Shown here: in pieces, positions 25,074 to 34,304 of the stretch
Layout of the letters: each line of letters begins with the position of its first letter
Numbering within the stretch: the first letter of the stretch is position 1
Made by a program: the position numbers and the translations under genes
Assembly: GCA_016874755.1 (NCBI GenBank)
Contig: VGTH01000047.1
Coordinates: 1-42,644 of the forward strand
Length of the DNA: 42,644 bases
Direction: 5' to 3'
Source of the DNA: Deltaproteobacteria bacterium
GTDB taxonomy: Bacteria; Desulfobacterota; Binatia; UBA9968
Notes under the pieces: model-generated
Database searches by the model: none
The model's input: only the letters and a program-made list of their open reading frames with translations
What the model was told of the DNA's origin: nothing

Positions 25074-27536
25074 CTAAGCGCTGCGCCGGGCCGTGCGCCG
25101 CGTCTCACTGCGACGCTTCACGGGTTTGAACTGCGCTCTGATGAAGCGCCTGATCGAATCTTCATTGGCAAAAATCTTTTGCCCCCGTGCATGGTCGACT
25201 TCGATGGCGATCATGTTCGGATCGTCGGTGCGCGCGGCGCGGAACACACCGTTCTGGATCATGCGCTGCACCGACAAGCGGTTGTCGTCGGTCGGCGTGA
25301 CATAGTGCACGACCTCGGTTTTGTAGCGGTGCAGGAGGAAAAAGTGCATTAAAGTCATCAGCCGCCGCGAGCGAAACTTTTTCATCGTATTCTGGTCTTT
25401 GACGGCAAGAAATTTTCGGCCATCGCGATCTTTATCGACACGAAAGATAATTTCGGCAATCTTGTCTTTGGCCTCGTCGAAGACATTAAGCATCATGTCT
25501 TCGGAACCAGCCCAGCGCTCCTTCAATTCAACCGCCAGAGCGCCGCCATGATAGAGTTTCTGCTGGTGCCAGTGCTCCGCCCACACGCTGAGCCATTTCT
25601 CCAAAACGCTCGTGGGCACCTCGACGGCTTTGCGATGCTGCGTTTCGGTCGACTTGCCGCCCATGGAAGAACTGGTGAGCGAAGCGCCGCGCGCGGCGCG
25701 CCGGAAACGGTCGGCCCAGTCACCGCCGACAAAGCTCTGCGGGAACTGCGCCGGGTCGTGCGCCAAGCGCAAAGCGCGCTGAATCAATCGCACGAAGCCG
25801 AGCACACCCTCTTCTTTTAGAGCGCGCGCCAATCGGCCATTCATCAACGCTTCAGTCTGATGGCCGCCGTAGGTGATGAAATTAAAGACGTAGCCCATCT
25901 TGCCCAACTCGTTGGCGAAGTTACGGATCTGATCGTCGGTAAAACCCCAGATGTCCCAATTCCAGGACGGCGATAAATTATAGGCCAGCATCTTTTCTGG
26001 ATGCAGCGCATGAATCGCATCCGCCCAGGCTTTGTCGTCGACGAGATCGGGCTTGGCCGTTTCACGCCAGATAAGATCGGCGAATGGCGCCGTGGCTAAC
26101 CCTCTCGCCGTGGCCATATCGCGACCGCCGGTGATGATGTAGAAACCCTCTGGGGTTCTCGGCAAGTGCCAATCCCAGAAAATATCGATACCCATGGCAG
26201 CAGCGCGGGCCCGCGCTTCGGGATACGAAACACCAGCGGCATACTTCTTCCATTCCTCGACGGACACGGCACGCTTGCCCTTCCCCTTAGTACCGTTCTC
26301 CATCGCCGCTGCGACGGCCTCGGCAAAGGTCTTGAGCCCAGCTTTCTCCGCCCACGCTTGCCGGACGTTGGCCACCACGCCATCGACGGTTTCTTCGACC
26401 ACCTTCTTCACGTTGATTTCCAGGGCGGCTAGCTGTTCACGAAAATCCCGCTGGCCTTTCCCAACTCGGCGCGCCTGCTGGCGCAATTTCTTAAGCGCGG
26501 CGATTTCCCGCTCGATGTGCGCTATCCCAGCAGCGATGGAGCCGTCGAGACGCTCGCGTTTGAGCCATTTTTCCGCGTCGCGGTAGGCCAGTTCGGAGAG
26601 CTTGTAAAGAAGATGGCCGTTAATTTCCTTGAAGCCTTTTTGGTAAAACCGGCGAATCACCGCCAGGCTCACGTTTTTGAACGGCACGATGTCAGGATTG
26701 GTGGCGCCATAAATAAACGGATGATCGCGCTCGTCGTCGGCGCTGTCGATCGCCGTGGCATCGTGGGAATCGGTGCGAGCGACGATCACGCCCGGCACGT
26801 TCATGATGTCGTATTGCAGCCGCGCGGCGTTCAGCCGCGAAATCATCTCGGCCGTCGAAACCAAAACTTTTTGACCTTGATGGCCGCACACTTTGCTACC
26901 GCCGCGCTGGTCTTCGATGTGGATCGCGCCGATGTTGTTTTCGACGAAGGTCTTCACCAGGTTGCGCGTGTGGTGCTCGCCGCCGTGGCCGGTGTCGCCG
27001 TCAGGAATGATCAGCGGCGGGCTAAACTCGATGGCGCGACTCTTTTTTCTTTGCAGCGACGACATGCGGATGCGCCGGGAGCGCTGCACTTCGTCTTGAT
27101 GCATTAGGGCACGCACCCAAGCGCCGCCTTCTTTGGGCACCCGGTCCAACGCATAGTTGGCCAAGTCGGCGCCCGGGTCCTCCGCTTCAGATCCCTTAGC
27201 CGATGTAGCCCAGCCGCCGAGATACAAAACTTTGATTCCTTCCATGACCGCGCGCACCGCGCCCGTGGGTGAATACGGTCCGTAGGTTATTTCCTGTTTC
27301 TTGTTGCGAAACAGAGACTGCAAGTAGTCAAAGAGTTTTATGGCTGACTGCTTGGCGATGGTGTAGTCGGTCTGCAAGTTTCCTCGCAACGAAACTACTT
27401 CGGCGGCCGTATGCAGCCGTGTGATGTGCCGGAAACGTGGGCTGTGAAACCAGACTTCGGTATCGTGTAACTCGTTAGCCCATGCGATTGCCTCGAGATC
27501 GCGCCGCGAATCCAAACGAATGATTTTGTCCGCCAT
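25074..27536 (-). CDS. aceA: Isocitrate lyase, long ICL2 (AceA2) type
   Basis: An 820-aa isocitrate lyase, aligning from memory along its length with mycobacterial ICL2 (766 aa): [60 protein letters not shown] and [10 protein letters not shown]. The C-terminal region ([20 protein letters not shown] onward) corresponds to the domain that in ICL2 binds acetyl-CoA and activates the enzyme. The catalytic motif K-K-C-G-H reads K215-V216-C217-G218-H219: the cysteine and histidine are kept but the second lysine is valine. A charged helical insertion (about 345-385) makes it longer than usual. First gene of the glyoxylate-shunt pair. Confidence 0.9.
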   Translation of the reverse strand: MADKIIRLDSRRDLEAIAWANELHDTEVWFHSPRFRHITRLHTAAEVVSLRGNLQTDYTIAKQSAIKLFDYLQSLFRNKKQEITYGPYSPTGAVRAVMEGIKVLYLGGWATSAKGSEAEDPGADLANYALDRVPKEGGAWVRALMHQDEVQRSRRIRMSSLQRKKSRAIEFSPPLIIPDGDTGHGGEHHTRNLVKTFVENNIGAIHIEDQRGGSKVCGHQGQKVLVSTAEMISRLNAARLQYDIMNVPGVIVARTDSHDATAIDSADDERDHPFIYGATNPDIVPFKNVSLAVIRRFYQKGFKEINGHLLYKLSELAYRDAEKWLKRERLDGSIAAGIAHIEREIAALKKLRQQARRVGKGQRDFREQLAALEINVKKVVEETVDGVVANVRQAWAEKAGLKTFAEAVAAAMENGTKGKGKRAVSVEEWKKYAAGVSYPEARARAAAMGIDIFWDWHLPRTPEGFYIITGGRDMATARGLATAPFADLIWRETAKPDLVDDKAWADAIHALHPEKMLAYNLSPSWNWDIWGFTDDQIRNFANELGKMGYVFNFITYGGHQTEALMNGRLARALKEEGVLGFVRLIQRALRLAHDPAQFPQSFVGGDWADRFRRAARGASLTSSSMGGKSTETQHRKAVEVPTSVLEKWLSVWAEHWHQQKLYHGGALAVELKERWAGSEDMMLNVFDEAKDKIAEIIFRVDKDRDGRKFLAVKDQNTMKKFRSRRLMTLMHFFLLHRYKTEVVHYVTPTDDNRLSVQRMIQNGVFRAARTDDPNMIAIEVDHARGQKIFANEDSIRRFIRAQFKPVKRRSETRRTARRSA

Positions 27537-27749
27537 GTCGCAAACCTTCCTGTTAAGGATGTAAAGTCGGCTATTCTGACAAGCCCGTTTAGCCGCCGTG
27601 GGAAGGGAACTCTACAAAACGAATTCGATGAGTCAAGTCAGCCGGGCACGCAGAATTTCGCGCTGCGGGCTATTGGTCAAACACTGGAGATGAAGGCAAA
27701 CGCTTGCTTTGAAAATCGAAGACCTAGTTTCGCCGGAGAACACCAACGC

Positions 27750-28442
27750 TCAGTCAACAGCAAACACGACATCCTTGTTACGAATGGGCCGGATCGGTGT
27801 ACTCGATTGAGATCTGGTCAGCTCGAAGGCCTTAAATAGAGACTTGCCTTCGGCAAGAAAGCCGTAAAAACACTCCTCCCACTCGGCGGCCTGCTCGCCG
27901 GTGATCGTCGCGTCCGCCGCCGCCATGTTGGCGATATGCGACACCTCGACGCCGAGCAGCAATGCCTTGCACGTCGCCAAGACGACGAGCTTAGTGTTGG
28001 ACTCTTTAAGCAAAACACCGAATCCCTCGGCTGACATCTTGTCCACCGCTGCGGTGGCTGGTTTGTTGGTCCCGAAGTCGATAGGACTGAAGATCAGATC
28101 GGCGTCATCGGCATCGACCCCGAGCACCAGATGCACGATATCGAAGCGCTGCTTGGTCAAGAGCTCGCGGAGCCGCTTGGCGGTAAGGCTGCGCTCCACT
28201 TCCACACACTTGGGAAAAGTTTTTTCCAGGACGGCGACGTCGAGATCGAAGCCCAAACTGGGCTCGGCGAATTGCTCGCTGGCGGCGCACAGAATGCGCG
28301 GGTTCTTGATGATCTCAGCGCTCTCACGCGCTGCGATATATTTTTTTTCGATCTGGTTTAGCTCGGCGGCGATCTTGGTGAAGTCCGCGTCGGGAACTTT
28401 AACGTTCGCTAGCTCCGCAAAAGCGTCGAAAAACTTTTGCAA
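27750..28442 (-). CDS. CHAT-like (caspase/HetF-associated) domain protein
   Basis: A 230-aa ORF starting at TTG (AGGA about 9 nt upstream). The C-terminal half reads like a CHAT protease domain: FDIVHLVLGVD where family members have an H-x-x-G-H-G, LVVLATCKALL at the catalytic cysteine, then WEECFYGFLAEGKSLFKAFE as in the usual FY-x-x-L-x-x-G-x-S segment. The GHG histidine seems lost while the cysteine is kept, so activity is doubtful. The ORF begins inside the truncated SBP reading frame, so it may be an N-terminally cut protein joined there by rearrangement. Function unknown. Confidence 0.5.
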   Translation of the reverse strand: MQKFFDAFAELANVKVPDADFTKIAAELNQIEKKYIAARESAEIIKNPRILCAASEQFAEPSLGFDLDVAVLEKTFPKCVEVERSLTAKRLRELLTKQRFDIVHLVLGVDADDADLIFSPIDFGTNKPATAAVDKMSAEGFGVLLKESNTKLVVLATCKALLLGVEVSHIANMAAADATITGEQAAEWEECFYGFLAEGKSLFKAFELTRSQSSTPIRPIRNKDVVFAVD

Positions 28443-28725
28443 CCCGGATGATCCTATCGTCGGTCATGGCGACATAGGTGATATCCGCGCCGCGCAAATT
28501 CGCCGTCACCCCCGGCGGACCGGTGAGCTGCCCCAAATCCACTTCACCCGAAAGCATCGCCTGAATCACCGTGCTGCCGCCGGGAATGTAAACCACCGTG
28601 GAAGCCAAGCCGTATTTCGTATACAGCCCGCGCTTCTCCGCCAGCGAAACCAGCAACGCGTGCGGATCAACGGAACTGTACGCAATCCGAATACTATCGG
28701 CGGCATGCACAACGCTTGCACACAA
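28399..28725 (-). pseudogene. N-terminal fragment of a NitT/TauT-type substrate-binding protein
   Basis: About 90 residues are recognisable: SIRIAYSSVDPHALLVSLAE, KRGLYTKYGL, GGSTVIQAMLSGEVDLGQLT, GPPGVTANLRGADITYVAMT. Homology stops at about TDDRI (around 28455), and the frame then runs into the CHAT-like gene and ends. Upstream, the signal peptide continues as KFFLVVWLWLLCASVVHA without an in-frame ATG or GTG; a TTCGTG-type repeat sits where the start should be. It is therefore damaged at both ends. Confidence 0.75.
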
Positions 28726-28782
28726 TAGCCAAAGCCAAACTACTAAGAAAAACTTTCTGACTCTGACTCGACTCCCTCTTTT

Positions 28783-28816
28783 CCGAACTTCGTGTCCTTC
28801 GTGCCTTCGTGGTGAA
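28783..28816. repeat. Repeat unit of the CTTCGTGGTGAAA family
   Basis: CGAACTTCGTGTCCTTCGTG followed by CCTTCGTGGTGAAAG matches the right arm of the repeat at 20540-20571 and the complement of 21672-21692. It lies between the amidohydrolase stop and the truncated SBP, apparently where the SBP start codon was. Confidence 0.65.
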
Positions 28817-28825
28817 AGTGTATTC

Positions 28826-29869
28826 TCACAACGCGAACAGCTCCTTCGCGTTCTTGTACAAAATCTTTTCCTTCGCGTCGTTGGACAACTGCTTGTGGTC
28901 GCGCAGATCGGTCAAATTATGCGGGAACTCATTATCCCAATGGGGAATATCCGAGGCATAGAGAAAATGCTCGGCGCCGACGTAGTCGACCGTATGAACC
29001 AACTGCGACTCACCAGGCTCGACGCTAAAATACAGCTTCGACTGGCGCACCAAGTCGCTCGGCTTTTTTTTCAGCAGCGGCATTTCAATTTCAGCGCGCT
29101 TCTCCCAATGCTCGTCCAGGCGATCGAGATAGTAAGGCAGCCAGGTCGCGCCGATTTCCAAGAAGGCTAGCTTCAACTTTGGAAAACGCACCGGCAGACC
29201 CTGGCAAACTATGCTGGTGAACTGCAAGAGAATGCCGACCGGAAACGCATAACTGTGCACTTCTGAAAAAGTCGATAACCCCGAGGTCCCCAGCTCGCGC
29301 GAGGTGTTGCGCGTGCCGTGGATGCCGAGCACCACGCCGAGCTTTTCTGCCTCTTCGTAAATTGGATCGTAGAACGGATCGCCCAAAGCCAGCGGCAACC
29401 CTGTCGGCAAAATCTCGAAGCCCTTCAAGCCCAACTCCGTCACCGCGCGGCGCAGCTCCTGCGCCGCCGCCTGCGGCGCGCGCATCGGCAGACAGCCGAC
29501 ACAAGACAAACGATTCGAGCGCGCATTGTACTCCTTGGCGAAATGGGTGTTCGAGGCTTTTGCAACCGCGATTTGGTACGGCACCTCCTGGTTTTTTGCG
29601 ATATTGCCCGAACCAGTCGGAAAGCAGATCGCTTTTTCGATGTCGTACTCGTCCATGATCTTGTGCCAGTTATCGACCTGCTGCGCCGCGCTCAAGCCGC
29701 GCCAGTTCCGTGCCATCTCGAAGGAATCCATCATGTCGTTGTCCCAAGGCTGATCGCCCGGCCACAAACTCGTCGGCCGCTTGACCCAGGGCTCTTCGAG
29801 ATACTTGCGAATGTCCGATTGCCGTTCGAGCACGTGACCATCGGTGTCGATGCAAGGAATGTTTGCCAT
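28826..29869 (-). CDS. Amidohydrolase 2 family metal-dependent hydrolase/decarboxylase
   Basis: A 347-aa paralogue of the enzyme at 21739, with the N-terminal DTDGHVLERQSDIR, the mid-protein LGIHGTRNT, a LQFTSIVCQGLPVRFPKLKL stretch and ASDIPHWDNE holding the C-terminal conserved Asp. GGAGG 6 nt before the ATG is a strong ribosome site. Relatives decarboxylate or hydrolyse aromatic acids. It is followed on the same strand by the broken SBP, the same SBP/amidohydrolase pairing as at 20646-22812. Confidence 0.85.
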   Translation of the reverse strand: MANIPCIDTDGHVLERQSDIRKYLEEPWVKRPTSLWPGDQPWDNDMMDSFEMARNWRGLSAAQQVDNWHKIMDEYDIEKAICFPTGSGNIAKNQEVPYQIAVAKASNTHFAKEYNARSNRLSCVGCLPMRAPQAAAQELRRAVTELGLKGFEILPTGLPLALGDPFYDPIYEEAEKLGVVLGIHGTRNTSRELGTSGLSTFSEVHSYAFPVGILLQFTSIVCQGLPVRFPKLKLAFLEIGATWLPYYLDRLDEHWEKRAEIEMPLLKKKPSDLVRQSKLYFSVEPGESQLVHTVDYVGAEHFLYASDIPHWDNEFPHNLTDLRDHKQLSNDAKEKILYKNAKELFAL

Positions 29870-29985
29870 CGGTTCCTCCTTTGGCGTTGATCGATTTAGT
29901 GCTGTTTTAGTCCCGACCGGAGCGCAGTGTCAACGTGCCGCGGTTGGCTGAGGAAAACTCGCAACCCGAAACTCGAAACCGCGCG

Positions 29986-30837
29986 CTATGCGCGCACGTA
30001 CTCCAGCAGCGCCGCCTGCCAATCGCGCATGGGCGGCAAGCCAATCTGCTCTGACAAGATGCAGCGCATCGGAGTATAGCGCGGCCGCACCGCGACGCGC
30101 TGCATATCGCGTTCGTGTGTAACGTCGATCAGCGCGTCGATCTGCGCGCGGCTTAAGCCGGCGAGCTTGCCCGCTTCGAGGGCGTACTCGTAATAGGTGC
30201 ACACCCCTTCGTTGACCACGTGAAAGGTTCCGTAGGTTTGTTTGCTTCGGATTGCCAGCACCCGATCGACGAGATCAGCGGCGTAGGTCGTGCTCGACCA
30301 GATATCGTCGATCGCCCGCACCCGCTTTCCGGAGCGCAGATCGTCGCGCACCGTGCAGAGAAAGCTGTTCTTGCCACGGCCATAAACCCATGAAGTGCGG
30401 ATGATGTAGCTGCGCGCGCAGGCCTCGCGCACCGCTGCCTCGCCGGTAACTTTGAACTTGCCATAGTTGTTCACTGGGTTTGGTTGGTCGTTGATCGTGT
30501 AGAAGGGCCGATCGAGAGGCTCGCCATCGAAGGCGTACTGGGTGCTGAAGTGGATGATCTCTGCGCCAAGCTCGTTCGCCGCCCGCGCGAGAAACCGCGG
30601 CCCTTCGACATTCACAGCGTGGGCTTTGGTGGGATTTTCCTGTGACTCGTCCACCTGGATCACCGCACAATTGACGATCAGACCAGGGCGTTCAGCCCGC
30701 ACACATCGATGGACCGCGTCTCGATCGGTAATATCGAGGTCTGAGCGCTTGAGCGCAACCACGTCATATTCGCGCGCAGCGCGCGCGGTGAAATAGCCGC
30801 CGACAAGCGCGGCAGCACCGGTGACTAGGATTTTCAT
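29986..30837 (-). CDS. dTDP-4-dehydrorhamnose reductase-like SDR (RmlD family)
   Basis: A 283-aa extended short-chain dehydrogenase. The NAD(P)-binding Rossmann motif is TGAAALVGGYF at residues 6-16, followed by DLDITDRDAV and a VNCAVIQVDESQENP block typical of RmlD. The catalytic Y-x-x-x-K is YGKFK. It would reduce dTDP-4-keto-L-rhamnose to dTDP-L-rhamnose for surface polysaccharide, but no other rml gene is near, and an S-adenosylmethionine synthetase beta-like role is also possible. A repeat-like tract sits in the 116-nt gap downstream. Confidence 0.8.
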   Translation of the reverse strand: MKILVTGAAALVGGYFTARAAREYDVVALKRSDLDITDRDAVHRCVRAERPGLIVNCAVIQVDESQENPTKAHAVNVEGPRFLARAANELGAEIIHFSTQYAFDGEPLDRPFYTINDQPNPVNNYGKFKVTGEAAVREACARSYIIRTSWVYGRGKNSFLCTVRDDLRSGKRVRAIDDIWSSTTYAADLVDRVLAIRSKQTYGTFHVVNEGVCTYYEYALEAGKLAGLSRAQIDALIDVTHERDMQRVAVRPRYTPMRCILSEQIGLPPMRDWQAALLEYVRA

Positions 30838-30880
30838 TACCCTTCGACTCTAGGACGAGCCGAAGAAGTCATCAAGAGAT

Positions 30881-30909
30881 TTCAGGGGAGCGCCAAGCGC
30901 TCCCCTGAA
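30881..30909 (-). terminator. Strong hairpin, probable terminator
   Basis: A perfect 13-bp stem, TTCAGGGGAGCGC (30881-30893) with GCGCTCCCCTGAA (30897-30909), and a 3-nt loop. It lies 37 nt after the stop of the minus-strand lipoprotein gene and before the RmlD gene. The T-tract on the minus strand is weak, so Rho-independence is likely but not certain. Confidence 0.65.
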
Positions 30910-30946
30910 ACATTGTGGGGACTGTGGGAGTCGAGCGGGGCTCGGG

Positions 30947-31309
30947 TTAGTATTCGCTGCGCTGGCGGCGCAAGCGCTCCAGCTCGGCACGCTGGCGCTC
31001 GACTTCCGCCTGGTTCTGGTAAATTTGCCGGTCCTGCTCATTGGCCTGATTTTCGCGACCTTGCAGCTGATCGCCGATCAAAGCGCCAGCGCCAAGGCCA
31101 AGCACCGTGCCGATCCCCGCACCTGCCGCCGGCCGGCGAACCGCTGTGCCAATAATGCCGCCGGCCGTGGCACCGCCAAGGGCGCCGATGGCGGCGCCTT
31201 TCTCTCGGGTCGTAATCTGCCCGCCGGCGCAACCCACCAGCAAGCTCCCGCACAATACCGTTACAACCATGGAACCGGAGAGTTTCTTTAAATTCAATTG
31301 TTTGTTCAT
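30947..31309 (-). CDS. Glycine-zipper outer-membrane lipoprotein
   Basis: A 120-aa lipoprotein. The signal peptide ends in the lipobox LLVGC, so it is lipidated and sorted to the outer membrane. Residues about 35-80 are a glycine zipper (GAAIGALGGATAGGIIGTAV, then GAGIGTVLGLGAGALIGDQL), the SlyB/YMGG-like feature that inserts in the outer membrane. The C-terminus is a charged coiled coil rich in E, R and Q. AAGGAG lies 9 nt before the ATG at 31309; an ATG at 31318 abuts the same site too closely to be used. A role in envelope integrity is likely. Confidence 0.8.
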   Translation of the reverse strand: MNKQLNLKKLSGSMVVTVLCGSLLVGCAGGQITTREKGAAIGALGGATAGGIIGTAVRRPAAGAGIGTVLGLGAGALIGDQLQGRENQANEQDRQIYQNQAEVERQRAELERLRRQRSEY

Positions 31310-31526
31310 GTCCGACATCTCCTTTCCTGGATTAGACGGGTGACCCTGCGAAACGTTACAACAAGAACATTAGGAAATCGGAAAAGAGAGGAAAGCGGCC
31401 GCGAAAAGAAAAACTACTAAACTTGCGAAACAAGCTAAATTTTGGCTAACCGGCCATCCGATGGCGTGATTTTCGTGGGTTTTGCTGTTGGTGTGCAGGA
31501 TGGCGCCAAGAGCGCCGCAGGCAGGA

Positions 31527-32387
31527 CTACGATGCCGGCAGCTGCGGCTCCAGCGCCGTCGACTGCGTGCCATGCTTCTGGTCGACAAGTTCCATGTAGA
31601 CGGTGCCAAAAACGATTTTGCTGGTAAGCATCACCGGCACGCGCCGCTCGTCGGCGGAAATCCAGATGGCCGCCTCGTTTAGCCGCTGCGCGTAACCGTT
31701 TTTCATCAAATTCTTTACCCGCGGCAAGATTTTAAAAGCGTCGACGTTGCCGGATTTGATCTTGATCGTCTCACGCTTCTCAACTTCAAGGTCGAGCAGA
31801 TAGCGGTACTTACCGCCAAAGATGTGAAAATAAAGGTGGTCGCCAACTTTGATGTCCTGGCTGCGCGCCAGGTACACTGCCGTAATTGGGTCGAGGGTGT
31901 TCAGCGGCTGATCGAAATCGTAGTTTTTGACTTTCTTCCGCTCATCGCGCCGCACGGTCCACTTCTTGGTGGGGGCGTCATATTGCGCCACGGTATCGAT
32001 CACTTTGGAGTTCTCGCGCTGGCTGAAGGTAAACTTGCTGGGCGCAAGGGTCTTGGCTTCGATGGTCGAGGTGATCGTGTCGCGCATCTTCCAGACGAAG
32101 TCCAGGGCGCGCGACGACTTCGCCTCGACCCGAACGTTGTAGAACTTTTTACCGTCGATGATTTGCGGCGTCGTGACAATCTCGGCGCGCGCCACCGAAA
32201 TCAGGCCGTTCCAGTTGGTGTCATAGACCACTCGCTCACCGGAGTCGAAGGGATAAAACTTCGGCTGGTAGACGGGTACGCTTTTCGCTTCCGCGCCGGC
32301 CTGGGCGGCCCAAACGCTGCCGGAAGACAGCACCAAACCGAGCATAACCCGGCAACTCGTCTGCCTGATGGTTTTGGCAAGATTCAT
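31527..32387 (-). CDS. DUF3108 domain-containing exported protein
   Basis: A 286-aa exported protein of the DUF3108 family. The signal peptide has MLGLVLSSGSVWAAQAGA as its core. The mature part begins PFDSGERVVYDTNWNGLISV, the family's opening strand, and ends with AAIWISADERRVPVMLTSKI, also characteristic. It is a beta-rich periplasmic protein of unknown function. An ATG at 32414 is also in frame; I prefer 32387 because AAGGTG and GAG precede it and it gives a normal leader (MNLAKTIRQ). It is divergent from the Cys/His-rich protein at 32528. Confidence 0.8.
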   Translation of the reverse strand: MNLAKTIRQTSCRVMLGLVLSSGSVWAAQAGAEAKSVPVYQPKFYPFDSGERVVYDTNWNGLISVARAEIVTTPQIIDGKKFYNVRVEAKSSRALDFVWKMRDTITSTIEAKTLAPSKFTFSQRENSKVIDTVAQYDAPTKKWTVRRDERKKVKNYDFDQPLNTLDPITAVYLARSQDIKVGDHLYFHIFGGKYRYLLDLEVEKRETIKIKSGNVDAFKILPRVKNLMKNGYAQRLNEAAIWISADERRVPVMLTSKIVFGTVYMELVDQKHGTQSTALEPQLPAS

Positions 32388-32527
32388 CTCACACCTTAGA
32401 CGTCTGATTTCCAATACTATTTACTGCGCTTGCCGCTTTGAGTAAAGCCATCGGCGCCTGGATTAATTGCAGCGAAAGGGGAGCTGGGCTAGTATTTTGA
32501 CAATTTCCCGAAAAGGAGTCCCCGTTG

Positions 32528-33697
32528 GTGACGCGCCTTCGAATCGCATTGGCTCGCTCGTTCTGGTTATCGGTAGTTTTGGGCTTTTATTTTGCCGCAA
32601 CCGCACACGGTCAAGCGACCGTTCCTGACAAATCCACGACGCTACCGTCTGCCCAGGCCATCAAAGCCTGTATGGGCGGTGCCCAGAGCGCCGAATGCTT
32701 GGACCAATTGTTTCGCGATGCGCTGAAGAAGCACTCCACCCTCGACGTTCTCAAACAAATTCAGCGCTTCGAAGCGACCGATACCGACCTGCGCCGCGAC
32801 TGCCACCCGGTGGTCCATGCTGTCGGACGCGAGACCTTTCTCCTTAAGGGCACCATTCACGATTCGTTCTCGGCCTGCGATCAGACCTGCCATTCCGGCT
32901 GCTACCATGGCGCGGTGGAGCGCTTTCTACGCGGCGATGCCGTTTATGGTCAGACCTATCGACATCCCAACCAAAATGAGCTTAAACAAAAGGCCGCCGC
33001 GGCCTGCGACCCCAAAACACCGCTGCGCTTTCGCTATCAATGCCTGCACGGTCTCGGCCACGCTATCATGTATTTCGCGAGCTACAATCTGACCAACTCG
33101 CTGGAAATCTGTGACGCCCTCGAGGACGAATGGAGCCGGAGCTCCTGCTATGGCGGCGTGTTCATGGAGAACGTGTCCAACGCCATCAACGAAAAAAAGA
33201 ACTTCAGCCCCACCGACTATCATGCTCCCTGCAATCGCTTGGATGCCAAGTACCGCAACGACTGCTACATCATGCAAACCTCGCGCATGACCGAAATGGG
33301 CTTGTCCGCCGAACGGGTGTTGGAGGAGTGCGCCAAAGCCGGCGAGTTTGCCGACTCCTGCGCGCTCTCGCTGGGTCGCGACCTGTCCAACGATTCGCGC
33401 GTCGGCAAGAGCCCGGCGGTCGCGAAAAAGTGCGAGATGGCGAGCGGCTCAACCCTCCAAGCCTGCGTCCGGGGCGTGATCTTCGCACTCATCGATAACA
33501 CTTGGGACGGCCGCTACGCCCTTCCCTTTTGCCATCGTCTCGCCAGCGCGCTGGACCAAGACTATTGCTTTAAGGAAAGCGGGCAATACATTGCCGGCTA
33601 TTTTCCGGAACCCGCCGCAGACATGGGCCAGCAGTGCGCGCGCTATGTGCCGGAGTCGCCGCGCTGCACCGGCAACCCGGTGGCGCAGAACCAATAG
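32528..33697 (+). CDS. Exported Cys/His-rich repeat protein of unknown function
   Basis: A 389-aa exported protein: signal peptide ARSFWLSVVLGFYFAATAHG, cut near GQA. The mature part has 20 cysteines, mostly in short helical units, and repeated Cys/His motifs: CHPVVHAVGRETF, TCHSGCYHGAVERF, CLHGLGHAIMYF and CYGGVFMEN. One stretch, CDQTCH, has a C-x3-C-H arrangement. The layout suggests a disulfide-stapled helical repeat with a His cluster that could bind metal or haem. I recall similar motifs in uncharacterised archaeal and bacterial proteins but know no function. AAGGAG 9 nt before the GTG at 32528; a TTG at 32525 is the alternative start. Confidence 0.75.
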   Translation: MTRLRIALARSFWLSVVLGFYFAATAHGQATVPDKSTTLPSAQAIKACMGGAQSAECLDQLFRDALKKHSTLDVLKQIQRFEATDTDLRRDCHPVVHAVGRETFLLKGTIHDSFSACDQTCHSGCYHGAVERFLRGDAVYGQTYRHPNQNELKQKAAAACDPKTPLRFRYQCLHGLGHAIMYFASYNLTNSLEICDALEDEWSRSSCYGGVFMENVSNAINEKKNFSPTDYHAPCNRLDAKYRNDCYIMQTSRMTEMGLSAERVLEECAKAGEFADSCALSLGRDLSNDSRVGKSPAVAKKCEMASGSTLQACVRGVIFALIDNTWDGRYALPFCHRLASALDQDYCFKESGQYIAGYFPEPAADMGQQCARYVPESPRCTGNPVAQNQ

Positions 33698-33805
33698 CAC
33701 CGTCCTAACGCACTTCCAGCCATTTCACTTGCACTGCGGGACAGTTGATGCCACAGTAGGCGCAATCAGCTGCACCGTTTTTACCGCCCCGGAAGATGAA
33801 ATTTC

Positions 33806-34210
33806 ATGGCTGAAGCTGTTTTGATGGTCATCGACGATGAGCTCGGCGTACGCGAATCGCTCAAGATGGTTTTCTCCAACGACTTCCGGCTCATCGAGGC
33901 AGACGCGGTGGATGTCGCTCTGCCGAAAATCGACAGCGAGCGGCCCCATGTGATTCTTTTAGACGTCCTTCTGCCGCGCACCGATGGCATCGCAGCGCTC
34001 AAACAAATCAAAGCACTCCACCCTGCCTGCGAGGTGATCATGCTCACGGCATTGAACAATCGCCAGATCGCCAGCGCCGCCTTGGACTACGGCGCCTTCG
34101 ACTTTGTCGGCAAGCCGTTCGACGTCGTCGACCTGCGCGCCAAGGTCAACCGCGCGTTGGTCAAGATATTTCAAGCCCGCGCCGTTCCCGTCGCCGAAAC
34201 CTCTGAATGA
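33806..34210 (+). CDS. Stand-alone response regulator receiver domain
   Basis: A 134-aa CheY-like protein with only the receiver domain. The acidic pocket is D10 and D11, the phospho-acceptor is D53 (VILLDVLLPRTDG), the switch residues are T81 and K103 (GKPFD). No output domain and no histidine kinase are in the window, so it must relay a signal from elsewhere. The nearest genes (the Cys/His-rich protein upstream, a methyltransferase-fold lipoprotein downstream) do not suggest a target. The ribosome site is weak (GGAAGATGA). Confidence 0.85.
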   Translation: MAEAVLMVIDDELGVRESLKMVFSNDFRLIEADAVDVALPKIDSERPHVILLDVLLPRTDGIAALKQIKALHPACEVIMLTALNNRQIASAALDYGAFDFVGKPFDVVDLRAKVNRALVKIFQARAVPVAETSE

Positions 34211-34304
34211 GTTCATAACGTGAACGGCTAGTTTCAACCGTGCCATGGTCTCGGGCTGGTCGAGGTTTCCAAGGCGCGGCCGCTTCTCGGTGAGTTTTCG
34301 TCCC

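Noticed and set aside
27537-27749. Gap between the ICL2 start and the CHAT-like ORF as a small RNA locus
   Set aside because: No strong hairpin with a T-tract and no conserved RNA motif could be recognised; it is more likely the promoter region of the glyoxylate-shunt genes.
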